Assembly: GCA_020974905.1 (NCBI GenBank)
Contig: CP087563.1
Location: forward strand, 3,162,001-3,226,000
DNA length: 64,000 nt
Origin: Planctomycetes bacterium syqfu
GTDB taxonomy: Bacteria > Planctomycetota > Phycisphaerae > Phycisphaerales > Phycisphaeraceae
Reading direction: 5' to 3'
Below, piece after piece: positions 25,909-35,237 of this stretch (position 1 is the first letter of the stretch; each line of letters starts with the position of its first letter). The notes below the pieces were generated by a model. That model was not told the DNA's origin. It did not search any database and saw only the letters and a program-made list of their open reading frames with translations. The translations under genes and the position numbers were made by a program.

Positions 25909-27281
25909 TCGGACACCTCCGGTTTTTCGGAAGCATTGGTTGTGATACGTTGAGCCTTCTTGCCGGTAAATGCTTCCCAGCGATTAACGATGAGATCACA
26001 ATATAATTCATCCATCTCCATCAGAAACGCGCGACGATCCGTCTGTTCGCAGCCAATCAATGTTGACCCACTACCGCCGAATAAGTCCAGCACGTTGTCA
26101 CCAGGCATCGATGAATATTGAATAGCACGAACCGCCAACTCAACCGGCTTCTCTGTGAGATGGGTCATGCGGCTCGGATTCAATTTGCGAATGGGCCAGA
26201 GATCCTGTGCGTTGGTAGGACCGGCGTATAGATGGGCTGCGCCTTCCTTCCAACAATAGTATCCCATCTCATATGCTCCCATATACGTTTTGCGTGTTAA
26301 TACCGGATGCAACTTATGCCAAACGATACCCTGGCTAAAATATAAACCTGCTTCTTTAATAGGTCCGGGATAGTTTGCAAGGTTGGCGTAACCGCCCCAT
26401 ATATATGCTGAAGCTCCGGGACGCATCACGCGTGACAAATTGGAAAACCATGCACGTAGCAACTTGTCGAATTCTTCATCACTCACAAAATCATTGGCAA
26501 GTGGACGATCCTTGGGCCGCAGCTTACGTTTGATTTTCTTACCATCCGTTGCGCCACGCGCTTTGTCGAAACTTTGGTGATGGAGTTGGGCTTTCTTATC
26601 CCCGAATGAACTGAGCCCAGCAGCAATGGCCGTACTGCTGCGAGGCTCCAGGCCAACATTGTAGGGAGGGTCCGTATTCACCAAATCGATGATCGCGCCA
26701 TCCAACAAACGGTCCACATCTTCCGGTGAAGAACTGTCACCACACATGAGTCTGTGATTGCCAAGTATCCATATGTCACCACGCTTGCTGATCGCTTCAT
26801 CCGGTGGTTCGGGAATATCATCGGGATCAGTCAAACCTTCACTCACACCTTGAGCAGCATTCAACAACTGACCGAGTTCGTCTTCATCGAATGCGAGAAC
26901 ATCCATGTCGAATTCGTTCATACGCAGTTCATTAAGTTCGATGGGCAGAATCGACAAGTCCCATTGTGCGATTTCACCGGTGCGGTTGTCAGCCAGGCGA
27001 TACGCACGCACCTGATCGGGCGTCAGATCGGTGGCGACATGCACAGGCACTTTGGAAAGGCCGAGTTTTGTTGCTGCCTTCCATCGCGTATGGCCAGCGA
27101 TGATCACGCCGTCTTCATCAATGACGATGGGCTGCCGAAAACCAAACTCCGACAGGGATGCGGCAACAGCATTCACAGCTTTGTCATTCAAACGTGGGTT
27201 GCGTTCGTAGGGTTTGACGTCTTCGATATTGCGAAGTTCGACCTTGAAATTGGAAGTGACGATGTCCTGAGTAGTGGTCAT
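25905..27281 (-). CDS. ParB-domain fused N6/N4 DNA methyltransferase
   Basis: 458 residues from ATG at 27281; the frame is open further upstream without supporting signals. Residues ~1-110 form a ParB/Srx-like domain (EDVKPYERNPRLNDKAV, VIAGHTRWKAATKLGL). The rest is a methyltransferase with catalytic DPPY in LVNTDPPYNVGL and the SAM site near the C-terminus in VLDLFGGSGSTLIGCEQ. That order (DPPY before FGGSG) fits the beta class. ParB-methylase fusions are common in phages and are thought to modify phage DNA against restriction. Confidence 0.85.
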   Translation of the reverse strand: MTTTQDIVTSNFKVELRNIEDVKPYERNPRLNDKAVNAVAASLSEFGFRQPIVIDEDGVIIAGHTRWKAATKLGLSKVPVHVATDLTPDQVRAYRLADNRTGEIAQWDLSILPIELNELRMNEFDMDVLAFDEDELGQLLNAAQGVSEGLTDPDDIPEPPDEAISKRGDIWILGNHRLMCGDSSSPEDVDRLLDGAIIDLVNTDPPYNVGLEPRSSTAIAAGLSSFGDKKAQLHHQSFDKARGATDGKKIKRKLRPKDRPLANDFVSDEEFDKLLRAWFSNLSRVMRPGASAYIWGGYANLANYPGPIKEAGLYFSQGIVWHKLHPVLTRKTYMGAYEMGYYCWKEGAAHLYAGPTNAQDLWPIRKLNPSRMTHLTEKPVELAVRAIQYSSMPGDNVLDLFGGSGSTLIGCEQTDRRAFLMEMDELYCDLIVNRWEAFTGKKAQRITTNASEKPEVSE

Positions 27282-27529
27282 AAAAGTCCTTGAAAAATAG
27301 TGTTTTTTGCTAAAAACAGTTTGCGACACGTTTTTAAAAAACTGTCTCTAACCCAGTGGCTGGTTCCCGCGACATCACAAAGGCATGCCCGGGAAGGAAC
27401 CATTGCATGGTCGGCACTGGTCGCCCCGTGTGGCCGACCTTGGCCACGGCGGCATCCTTGCCACGCCCAAAGCCTGGACACCACAGACGCCAACGTGTGG
27501 CGATGTGTGGCCGTGGCTTTGAGCATGGA

Positions 27530-27760
27530 TCATGAAGCGGCTTTGTGATGACAAACGTGACTGGTTTGATAACTCGAATGCGCTTCGAAATGACCGCACC
27601 AATCTTTTGGCCAGACGGCAGGCCAGGCGATACGATTGGGAACAAGGCGACATTCATCGTCTATGCTCGGAACCGGTGCATGGCGATGGCAAGTGCCCAA
27701 TTGATCTTTCATATCATCAGGTTCAAAGTATTGACAATCACGACAACGCGATTTAACCAT
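27530..27760 (-). CDS. Small zinc-finger-like phage protein
   Basis: 76 residues. The motif CRDCQYFEP, then GTCHRHAPVP and WPAVWPKDWCGHFEA has the Cys-x2-Cys ... Cys-x-x-His ... Cys spacing of short phage proteins that bind one zinc. The C-terminal tail (TSHVCHHKAAS) adds more Cys/His. It lies upstream of the ParB-methyltransferase gene on the same strand with a 250-bp gap. Function unknown. Confidence 0.6.
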   Translation of the reverse strand: MVKSRCRDCQYFEPDDMKDQLGTCHRHAPVPSIDDECRLVPNRIAWPAVWPKDWCGHFEAHSSYQTSHVCHHKAAS

Positions 27761-28080
27761 TCAAAAATTCCTTAAGTAGATTGTTTGATATTCAGTTCAG
27801 GTGATGGGGAAAAGATAGGCTCAGGCCCAAAATAGAAAACCGATATTCCCTCGCGCGTACGCGCACATACACGTCGTGAGGTATATATAGAGAGAGAGGG
27901 TGTTTTTCTATATATATTCTTCATAACCTCTTGTCCTTTTGCCTTTTGCGATTTTGAGAAAACCGCTTTTTTGCTGCGCGGTTTTCTGCGGTTTTCTCCG
28001 GCAATCTGCCTTACGACACGTTTTGGGCTTTGAAATGGGGATTTTTCGGAGAAAACCTCCGATGCTTTCTCCCCAGTTGG
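27761..28080. other. AT-rich intergenic region with hairpin terminator
   Basis: 320 bp without a credible gene. A stretch of TATATA and GAGAGA repeats lies at 27882-27920 (two TATATA runs flanking GAGAGAGAGG). Next to it (27955-28002) an inverted repeat of AAAACCGC/GCGGTTTT occurs twice on the right side and could form a terminator for the primase operon. The AT-rich tract could be a promoter or part of a replication origin; nothing here proves it. Confidence 0.4.
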
Positions 28081-30351
28081 TCACAGAAGTATCCAGCCTG
28101 TCCGTGGCTTGGTGCTGCCTTCAACGGTTTGAAACAGAATCCGCTTCTGCTTTCTCAACGCCTCAAGCACGCTGTCATACATATTGGGACTGGTGGCCAG
28201 TTGCCGACGCAAACGCCAGTCGGGTGTGGGATACAGACGCTGCTTGCCACTTTCCTGGCAGCGACGGAGATAACGCAATGCTTTTTTGCAGACGGCATCG
28301 AATTCGTTGGTACTGACATATTGATAGGCCATATAGAGCATGCGTTGCACCTGATGTTCAACGAATGCGCTGGCCCAGCGCACGGCATCGACACTGATCT
28401 CCGGTTTGGTGTGGTTTTCACTGCACGCATAAAGCAATGCCAGCTTGCGTGCGTTTTCGTTGGCACGGCCCCACACCGTCATCGCCACCTCGTCTTTGCG
28501 ATCTTCGGCTTGAGCATATTCATCATCTGCATGCTGACGGAATTCGGTGATATGATCCTTGGCCTGATCGCTGTAGGGCACAATGACGGGCACGGGATAA
28601 AAGCCGATGAGGTTGCCACGGTGTTCACCAGGCTGATAGTTGCCCCACCAGCGCGCGGTTTCGACGAGGCGGTCGGGCATGCTATCGACAAGTCCCGGTT
28701 CCTGACCAGGTGAACGTTTACCCGTATCGACAATAACCATACGAGCAAAGAAGCCATTGGTGAGCATGCGTTCGGACATGGCCTCGTAATAATGGGATGG
28801 TGTTGCCGTGCCGAAGACAGTGAGATGCGGTTGATGAATCACACCGGGAATGCGCGGCTTACCCGCCTTGGATCGCATCGAATACATCATGCTGGCAGAC
28901 GAGAACAATTCCAGCAGCACCGTCATGATGGATTCATTGCGCGCATCCTTGGACTTGTTGACGGATTGAAGAATGCCGTCGATCTCATCCGTTTGGTACA
29001 TCGTGCAGGGCTGAGTAGCCAGTTGATCTTCGATCCCTTCACCGGATGCGAACTTACGGCACAGCGAATCGGTCATATTGGCTGCGATGGCCAGGTGGGC
29101 ATTGATCTGGCGTGGGTAGTTTTTACCCGCAGAGGATGAACCCAACGCAAGCAGGTAGATGTTGGTACGAAGGTCACCTGCTTCCCGTACCTTACGGCCA
29201 CATAGATAGGATTGCATGGCCAAGGCACCGCAGAACGCCATGCCCAGTGACGGATACGGCGCGTTGGCCATACAGAAGTCGATCACCTCGCCGATGAACC
29301 CGGGAATGTAGAGCAGGTTTTCAGGCAGAGGGCCGGGATCGGGCACAGTGGAAGTAACATCATCCTGATCATCACCATCAAGAATTCCGGACAGGTCAAC
29401 ATCGGAATGATCAACGGCGTCGAGATCGTCACCGAATCCATACAGCGCCAATGTCCTGCTCGCAGCGGAAAAATCGCCACCGTGTTCCAGCAATGCATAG
29501 ACGGCAAATGGCGCATAACCTTGCTCAGGTTCAAACGGGGCTGCGTTGGAAGAGAAGACATAAAACACGCGATTCTTGAGTGACGCTGACCAGCAGGTGT
29601 CTTTACCAGGGCGACGCCAATATTCATTGTCACCCGGTTCTGCCAACTCCCAACCGTGAGTACGCAACAGATCACGCACATCGCCATGCTTGTTGTAAGC
29701 ATCGCCCGGCCTGTTAAGGTTGTGCGAGTTATCCGTCGCACATCGGCCATTATCCGATTTATTCGACGCTGTCTGGCTGACATTCGCACCATCAATCACT
29801 GGCGGTAAATACTCGTTGAGTTCCCATGCGGTTTTCAGCAACGTGTCGCGTTGGGATTCGGTCAAAACGGGCAGGTCGCACAAGTCGCCTTGCATCAATT
29901 CATAACCCGGCGTCGGTGAACACAGGAACAGCCCACCTTCACCACGGGTTTCGATGAGAGTCTGCACCTTATCATCGACCTTGCGCTGGGCCAGTTTGAT
30001 GTTGCCACAGACGGGAACATCACAGCGGTAGATCACATGCATCCCCCCGGAAGGTGTCGATTCGATCACCAGGTGATCACGCAAATCAGGATCGATACGA
30101 TCCATCCACGCGGGGAAAAGTTCACCACCACCATCAAAGTCGATGACCTCCAGGTTGCCGGAGACGGTGCCGCAGATGATGCATAGGGCGTCGTTCCATG
30201 GCCACATGCTTATTTCACCGCATTGAGGCAATCGCTGTTGATATTGTTTCCACTTGCCAATGGCTGGACGTTTTTCCGCACGAATAGCAGGCAGGACGGA
30301 TAAGCCTGTATCTAAGTAATTTTGAGCGATATTCATTAATGGTTCATTCAT
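28081..30351 (-). CDS. Primase-polymerase/helicase fusion (DUF3987-like)
   Basis: 756 residues from ATG at 30351, which overlaps the upstream TGA (ATGA). Residues ~1-170 are a prim-pol domain: YLDTGLSVLPAI, a catalytic-type VIDFDGGG (~69-76) and STPSGGMHVIYR (~100-112). The C-terminal ~400 residues form a helicase ATPase with a P-loop GSSSAGKN (Asn in place of the usual Ser/Thr) and a Walker B-like YQTDEIDGIL. This layout serves prophage and plasmid replication by priming and unwinding the template. The P-loop variation is notable but may be normal in this phage subfamily. Confidence 0.85.
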   Translation of the reverse strand: MNEPLMNIAQNYLDTGLSVLPAIRAEKRPAIGKWKQYQQRLPQCGEISMWPWNDALCIICGTVSGNLEVIDFDGGGELFPAWMDRIDPDLRDHLVIESTPSGGMHVIYRCDVPVCGNIKLAQRKVDDKVQTLIETRGEGGLFLCSPTPGYELMQGDLCDLPVLTESQRDTLLKTAWELNEYLPPVIDGANVSQTASNKSDNGRCATDNSHNLNRPGDAYNKHGDVRDLLRTHGWELAEPGDNEYWRRPGKDTCWSASLKNRVFYVFSSNAAPFEPEQGYAPFAVYALLEHGGDFSAASRTLALYGFGDDLDAVDHSDVDLSGILDGDDQDDVTSTVPDPGPLPENLLYIPGFIGEVIDFCMANAPYPSLGMAFCGALAMQSYLCGRKVREAGDLRTNIYLLALGSSSAGKNYPRQINAHLAIAANMTDSLCRKFASGEGIEDQLATQPCTMYQTDEIDGILQSVNKSKDARNESIMTVLLELFSSASMMYSMRSKAGKPRIPGVIHQPHLTVFGTATPSHYYEAMSERMLTNGFFARMVIVDTGKRSPGQEPGLVDSMPDRLVETARWWGNYQPGEHRGNLIGFYPVPVIVPYSDQAKDHITEFRQHADDEYAQAEDRKDEVAMTVWGRANENARKLALLYACSENHTKPEISVDAVRWASAFVEHQVQRMLYMAYQYVSTNEFDAVCKKALRYLRRCQESGKQRLYPTPDWRLRRQLATSPNMYDSVLEALRKQKRILFQTVEGSTKPRTGWILL

Positions 30352-30758
30352 CAGTTGCACATAATTTCCTTTGTTCGATTCATGGCCGAGTTGGCCAAGG
30401 CCCAGTCTTTCCACGCAGCAATCTCTCGCCGCAATCCATTGATATCTGCTGGCTCGGGAGGTGAGATGGTTTTATTCCAGACGGTTCGAATGCTGTCGAC
30501 GGTCATCCGTTCCGCATCACCTTCGACGATCAGCACGGTCGCTGGGCATAGCAATGTCAATCGCTCAAACAGAATCTTCTGGCCAACGCTGATGTTTTGA
30601 TGATCTTTCCATTCAAGGAACAGTAGATTGCCATTGATTTCCGTGACAGCGTCGATGTCGCTGAAGGCGATTCGTCCCGGCAGACAGTCGGCAAACATTT
30701 CGATCTTGGGACGTTTCTTAAGATTAAAACAGCCCTGCAGATCACAGTTCCAGAGCAT
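30351..30758 (-). CDS. Small PD-(D/E)XK/VRR-type nuclease-like protein
   Basis: 135 residues from ATG at 30758, 14 bp after the stop of the ParB-Dam gene; the longer upstream frame is antisense-like and rejected. Nuclease-like core: PGRIAFSDIDAVTEING, then LLFLEWKDHQNIS, giving D ... E-W-K of a PD-(D/E)XK site. The gene is coupled to the primase by ATGA. A structure-specific nuclease or resolvase-like role in replication is likely; the exact family is uncertain. Confidence 0.6.
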   Translation of the reverse strand: MLWNCDLQGCFNLKKRPKIEMFADCLPGRIAFSDIDAVTEINGNLLFLEWKDHQNISVGQKILFERLTLLCPATVLIVEGDAERMTVDSIRTVWNKTISPPEPADINGLRREIAAWKDWALANSAMNRTKEIMCN

Positions 30759-30771
30759 GGGGTTGTACCCG

Positions 30772-31893
30772 TTACTTGGCGGCATAGAACACATCCCCCA
30801 AGTCTTCGAACGCCTTGGTGAATCCATCGATGTTGTTGCCGATGTACAACACCGCCTGCCCCTGTAACGGTGCAGAGGTTTTGTCTGGATGCCAGAAGCG
30901 AACACGGCCAACAGGGAAGCACACCGCCGATGACACGGACAACAAGGCATGGAACCACTTGGTCTCTGTTGCGTTGTTCACCAGAACTATGGCTTGCGAG
31001 GTGTTGCCAGCCTGGAATTCGTGAACGAGTTTTTCACAGAATTGCTGGATCAGTGGTTGAGCGTACGGCGGATTCATAAACACCTGACCACACCAGTCAT
31101 GTTGCAGTCCATCGTCTTCTGCGGTGTAGATGCGTGCTGCACCGACAACCTTGTTTGCCGCTACGCAGGACGCTGGATCAAGGTCGATCCCACCCATCAC
31201 ATCCGTTGCCCGCTCGATGTATTGTGCCGGGGTATACCATTCGTTGTCGCCAGTGTTGTTGGCCACGTGGGGTTTGGTGACAGACTCACGAGCCTGCTGG
31301 ATTTCCGATGGTGTTGGATTTTCTGATAGAGAACGGGCAGCCTGTACAACCTCGTTGCGAGCAGGTTTGATCTGTCCACTGGCGATTTCACGTTGCATGT
31401 CGAGTTTGTCAACTGCATCAGCAAATCGTCCGTCGCGTTTAAGTGTTGTCGGTGAAACGCCATGTTCTTCAGCCAATACATCGGAAGATTTCAAAGGACC
31501 ACTTTGGCCCTTTGAAAAGTCACTGCGTCTGTCACCGCCACGCGGCATTTTCAGCCGGTTATACCGTCGCCCGCGTAACAGACTCATTTGTTCAGGTGAC
31601 AAATTACGTCTGCCCAATTGATGGTTGTCGATCCAGTCGGCAGCCGCAGCACGATCAGGCAGGCTGACTGTATGCAATTCATAATCGATGCCATACCTGT
31701 CACAGATAGCCTTGCGGTTGTGGCCATCAAGCAGAATGCATTGCTCTGCCCACACGATCAACGGATCGATACAGCCGTCGCGTAAGAGATTCTCTTCCAA
31801 ACCCATGAGTTCCTCATCCGTTAACGGTGGGATCAGGCTCTGGAATTCGTCATCAATGATGACTGGATCGTTTTCAAGACATGTTGTATTCAT
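30772..31893 (-). CDS. ParB-domain plus Dam-type adenine methyltransferase
   Basis: 373 residues from ATG at 31893 (another ATG at 31908 overlaps the upstream stop; the later one has a GAAAGA site). The N-terminal ParB-like half has DPLIVWAEQCILLDGHNRKA and an HTH-like SDVLAEEHGVSPTTLKRDGR. The C-terminal half is a phage Dam-like methyltransferase (PF05869 type): NEWYTPAQYIERA, GGIDLDPASC and catalytic NPPY in VFMNPPYAQPLI. It is the second ParB-methyltransferase in the element, pointing to extensive modification of the phage DNA. Confidence 0.8.
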   Translation of the reverse strand: MNTTCLENDPVIIDDEFQSLIPPLTDEELMGLEENLLRDGCIDPLIVWAEQCILLDGHNRKAICDRYGIDYELHTVSLPDRAAAADWIDNHQLGRRNLSPEQMSLLRGRRYNRLKMPRGGDRRSDFSKGQSGPLKSSDVLAEEHGVSPTTLKRDGRFADAVDKLDMQREIASGQIKPARNEVVQAARSLSENPTPSEIQQARESVTKPHVANNTGDNEWYTPAQYIERATDVMGGIDLDPASCVAANKVVGAARIYTAEDDGLQHDWCGQVFMNPPYAQPLIQQFCEKLVHEFQAGNTSQAIVLVNNATETKWFHALLSVSSAVCFPVGRVRFWHPDKTSAPLQGQAVLYIGNNIDGFTKAFEDLGDVFYAAK

Positions 31894-31904
31894 AAGCGAA
31901 TCTT

Positions 31905-33659
31905 TCAAAAGGGAATGTCATCGTCGTCGGGCCATTGAGTCCACGGTTGATCGGGCGATACCGTGCTGACCACGGGTTCACGTTCATCGCTACCGTCATT
32001 TCGTGGTGGAATGGACCCCAATTCGTAATTGATAATGCGGTCGAATTTTTCACCAGTCACTGAACGCACAGTGATGGATAAGGGTTGAGCCAACGCGCCG
32101 TTCTCAGCTAACTCGACAGCCTGTTCCACGGTATCGGGCATCGGTTCGCTGGACCGGGCCTGCCACCATGTCTGGGCTTTTTGCCAGGCATAGCTGCCTT
32201 TGGGATGGGCGACACAAACCCATTCGCTGTGATACTCGTTGAACCCGCAGCGGTAATCGACACGCAGTGTCTTGGGATGATCGGGTGGCGCGCCACGTTT
32301 AGTGTGAATGCTGTAATACACCTCACCCACGTCGTAATCGGTTTCAGTGACTTCACCTGACAAAACACCAGCTGTCGAAGCACTGCCATCATGTTTATCC
32401 CGCTCCGGCGGCGGGAACTCATGACCACAGTCCGGGCAGATGCTGTAAGACGCATGGATCAATGCCTGGCAGTTGGGACATTCCTTGGCCGGTGCTTCTG
32501 AACTACTTTTCCGATCCGACTTATCCTTGATCTGAAGCGCATCCACCGGGCCATGTCGTAAAATATTGCCACCAAAATCCAGCACCAGGCAGTTGGTTTT
32601 GTCCGGGTGCAACCTGAATCCGCGACCCAACATTTGATAGTAGAGGCCCGGTGAATTGGTCGGACGAAGCAGAGCAACGCAATCGATGTTGGGCGCATCG
32701 AACCCTGTCGTCAGCACATTGACATTGACCAGGAACTTGAGATCACCTTCTTTGAACCGACGAAGAATGTCATCACGAAAGATGCCCGAACTGTCACCGC
32801 AGACGAACCCGCACTCATGGCCCATCTCACTCAGGACGCGCTGCACGTGTTGGGCATGTTGCACGCTGGCAGCAAAGATCAATACCGAACGACGATCTTT
32901 TGTCTGCTCGACAATCTCACGGCAAGCCGAATGAACAAGACCGTCATCGTCCATCAATGCTTCAACTTCACCAGCAATAAACTCACCGGCACGGATATGC
33001 AAACCCGATGTATCTGCCTTGCGTCGACCAGCCTTGGTTTTGAGCGGACAGAGATAGCCTTGGGCAATCAGTTCCTTGACACCTACTTCAAAGCAAACGT
33101 GGTTGAGCAGATGTTCCGGAGCTGGACCGCAGATTGTGCCACTGGTCATGCGATATGGCGTGGCCGTCAAGCCAATCAACCGGACATTTGGATTGACGAT
33201 CTTGGCTTCTTTGATGAATTGCTGATACATGCCTTCGCCATTGGGCGGGATCATGTGTGCTTCATCAATCAGGATCAGATCAAATCGGTCCAGATCGGCT
33301 GCTTTGCGGTAGGCACTTTGAATGCCTGCCACGATGATGTCATGTTGGGTGTCTCTGCTCTTGAGCCCCGCTGAGTAACAACCGATCCGATACCACAGGT
33401 CAGGTGCCATCGCGTGCAGCTTATCGACGGCCTGCTCAATCAATTCCTTAACGTGAGCCAGGATCAGAACACGACCGTCCCACTGCGTAACAGCGTCACG
33501 GCAGATCGTTGCCATGATGGGTGTCTTGCCCCCAGCTGTCGGAATGACAACACAGGGGTTGTCATCCCGACAGCGCAGATGCTCATACACAGCATCCACC
33601 GCATGGGCCTGATACGGGCGCAGGGTGATCACAGGTTGTTTGGTGCAAACCTGTGTCAA
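31905..33659 (-). CDS. DEAD/DEAH-box superfamily II helicase
   Basis: 584 residues. Motifs in order: Walker A in CVVIPTAGGKTPIM (~35-48), DEAH in LILIDEAHMI (~128-137), GLTATPYR (~160), the C-terminal lobe ITTGFDAP-like VLTTGFDAPNIDC (~310) and the arginine motif QMLGRGFRLHPDK (~335). A Cys-x2-Cys zinc ribbon follows (CPNCQALIHASYSICPDCG). The end contains a small beta domain. It unwinds DNA at phage origins or during recombination. The ATG overlaps the next gene's stop. Confidence 0.88.
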   Translation of the reverse strand: MTQVCTKQPVITLRPYQAHAVDAVYEHLRCRDDNPCVVIPTAGGKTPIMATICRDAVTQWDGRVLILAHVKELIEQAVDKLHAMAPDLWYRIGCYSAGLKSRDTQHDIIVAGIQSAYRKAADLDRFDLILIDEAHMIPPNGEGMYQQFIKEAKIVNPNVRLIGLTATPYRMTSGTICGPAPEHLLNHVCFEVGVKELIAQGYLCPLKTKAGRRKADTSGLHIRAGEFIAGEVEALMDDDGLVHSACREIVEQTKDRRSVLIFAASVQHAQHVQRVLSEMGHECGFVCGDSSGIFRDDILRRFKEGDLKFLVNVNVLTTGFDAPNIDCVALLRPTNSPGLYYQMLGRGFRLHPDKTNCLVLDFGGNILRHGPVDALQIKDKSDRKSSSEAPAKECPNCQALIHASYSICPDCGHEFPPPERDKHDGSASTAGVLSGEVTETDYDVGEVYYSIHTKRGAPPDHPKTLRVDYRCGFNEYHSEWVCVAHPKGSYAWQKAQTWWQARSSEPMPDTVEQAVELAENGALAQPLSITVRSVTGEKFDRIINYELGSIPPRNDGSDEREPVVSTVSPDQPWTQWPDDDDIPF

Positions 33660-34486
33660 TCGATCACCTCCTCGGGCAACATGAATTGTTCAACGGTGAT
33701 CGGGTAGATGCGGCGGGGATTTTCACCATTGAGCCAGGCAGTCAAGACGCGTTCGACTTTGCCGTAAATCTCTTTTTGCAGGATTCGGTTGCGCGTGCTG
33801 CCCATGACCATGAGTTGATTACGCAGTTTGATGATGGTGGAATCCCACTCAGTTTCGGACACACCGGTGGACAGGACACGACAGAATTGAGCCAGTTCAT
33901 CGTGATCCACCGAGTACCAGGCTCGCGCGATCACGGCACGCACATAGCCGACTGCAATGCCCTTGGTCTTTGTGGCTATGTGTGCCGTCGCAAACTGCAC
34001 GGCATTGATGTGCCGATCCATAAGTTGGACTTCTTTGTAATACGCCAGCTTTTTGCCATCGCCCAGGCCACGAATCATTTCACGCAGTGTTGCCGTGTGG
34101 TTGGGAGACACGCCATCCAGGTCGAAGAGGCCATTGAGTCGCATCCGATCCACAACTGTACGGGCTTTCATGCCATCGATGGCATCGACACTGTCCACGG
34201 AGATGCCGAACGACACCGCCATGCGGATGGTGCAGCCGGATTGAAGGATGGCCCAGAGACGGTGCTGGCCATCGACTAAAATGCCTTGATCACTGAACGC
34301 AATGCCCTGATGAGTCATGCGCCATTTACCGGCCTCCATATCCTGAGCGAGGATGTCGACGTGCTTGGGATCAATGCGCCGGTTGCGCACATTACCTTCA
34401 AGCCACTGGGTTGCGAGATCCGGGTTAATGTTCATGTACGTGGTCTTGACCTGGGGAATGGGTTTACTGGTGAGCGTTGCAATCAT
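33656..34486 (-). CDS. ParB/Srx-like phage protein
   Basis: 276 residues. The N-terminal ~110 residues have the ParB-like fold signature, with TQWLEGNVRNRRIDPKHVDI and FSDQGILVDGQHRLWAI (the GQHR box). The rest is helical and includes ATLREMIRGLGDGKKLAYYK. Such proteins are frequent in phages next to helicases and primases; some hydrolyse CTP or act as nucleases, but this group is not characterised. It is coupled to the helicase gene by ATGA. Confidence 0.65.
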   Translation of the reverse strand: MIATLTSKPIPQVKTTYMNINPDLATQWLEGNVRNRRIDPKHVDILAQDMEAGKWRMTHQGIAFSDQGILVDGQHRLWAILQSGCTIRMAVSFGISVDSVDAIDGMKARTVVDRMRLNGLFDLDGVSPNHTATLREMIRGLGDGKKLAYYKEVQLMDRHINAVQFATAHIATKTKGIAVGYVRAVIARAWYSVDHDELAQFCRVLSTGVSETEWDSTIIKLRNQLMVMGSTRNRILQKEIYGKVERVLTAWLNGENPRRIYPITVEQFMLPEEVID

Positions 34487-35237
34487 GCTTGGTTCCTTCC
34501 TTGCGAGAGATGATTCGGATGGCTTCGGCTGCCAGTTGCTGCATATAAGGTTTGCCGTACAAACCGATCATGCACTTGGCAGCAAGTTGGGGATTGTTCA
34601 ATGGCAGTGACACGGACCGCATGGGAACGGGGCTGTGTTCACTGTGACAGGCTTTGGGACGATAGACTTTTTTGGGTGGTTGAGATGATTCAGGGCGACC
34701 GATGTTGCCCGTGTTCATCTGGCTGGGCTCACCGGTACGCGGGTGAATAAAGGTTCGATTATTTTTTAAATTTTTTTCATACTGCGCCAATGGCGCAGTA
34801 TGACTTTCTCTTGTCCGGCGAACGCTGGACTCTGCAACCCCACATTGTTTGGCGATTTCACGGTTTGACCACTGTGACCATTCCTTATCTTCGAGCATGA
34901 TCGTCACGGCCTTGCGTTTATCCTCATTGGTCCGGCGCAAGCCATGTGCGGCATTGGCACCGACTGAATAAAGGATCGCATCGCGGCGTGTCCCTTGCTG
35001 GACATCAACCGCAATCGCTTCACGTTCGGCTCGTTTACTGGCCCAGTAGCGATGGAAGCCATCAGCTAACCAATAGGTTGAACCATCATGAAAGACGGTC
35101 ACCGGTGGCAGATCGACACCGTCGGTGTACAGGTCGGCATATTCGAGCACGACATCTTCATCAATGGCCACACGCGGTTGGGTGCCACCGTCAATGCGGA
35201 TTTGGTCAAGTTGGAGCGTTGGGGTTTCAGTTGTCAT
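34464..35237 (-). CDS. ParB-like partition/regulatory protein
   Basis: 257 residues from ATG at 35237; the longer open frame reads in another style and is rejected. The N-terminal ParB module is clear: IDGGTQPRVAIDEDVV, YWLADGFHRYWASKRA. An HTH-type middle follows (NREIAKQCGVAESSVRRTRE). The C-terminal ~100 residues are basic and unrecognised. It overlaps the next gene by 23 bp and the RusA gene by 11 bp. This is the fourth ParB-fold protein of the element. Confidence 0.7.
   Translation of the reverse strand: MTTETPTLQLDQIRIDGGTQPRVAIDEDVVLEYADLYTDGVDLPPVTVFHDGSTYWLADGFHRYWASKRAEREAIAVDVQQGTRRDAILYSVGANAAHGLRRTNEDKRKAVTIMLEDKEWSQWSNREIAKQCGVAESSVRRTRESHTAPLAQYEKNLKNNRTFIHPRTGEPSQMNTGNIGRPESSQPPKKVYRPKACHSEHSPVPMRSVSLPLNNPQLAAKCMIGLYGKPYMQQLAAEAIRIISRKEGTKHDCNAHQ

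Noticed and set aside
27282-27529. Two or three overlapping minus-strand frames with Cys and Trp before the ParB-methyltransferase gene
   Set aside because: One frame (containing VGHTGRPVPTMQW) looks protein-like but has no start site of its own and the frames compete; not enough to call a gene.
30772-30950. Upstream extension of the small nuclease gene into the ParB-Dam gene
   Set aside because: It overlaps a recognised coding end in another frame and is Arg/Cys-rich; the ATG at 30758 just after the stop is the natural start.
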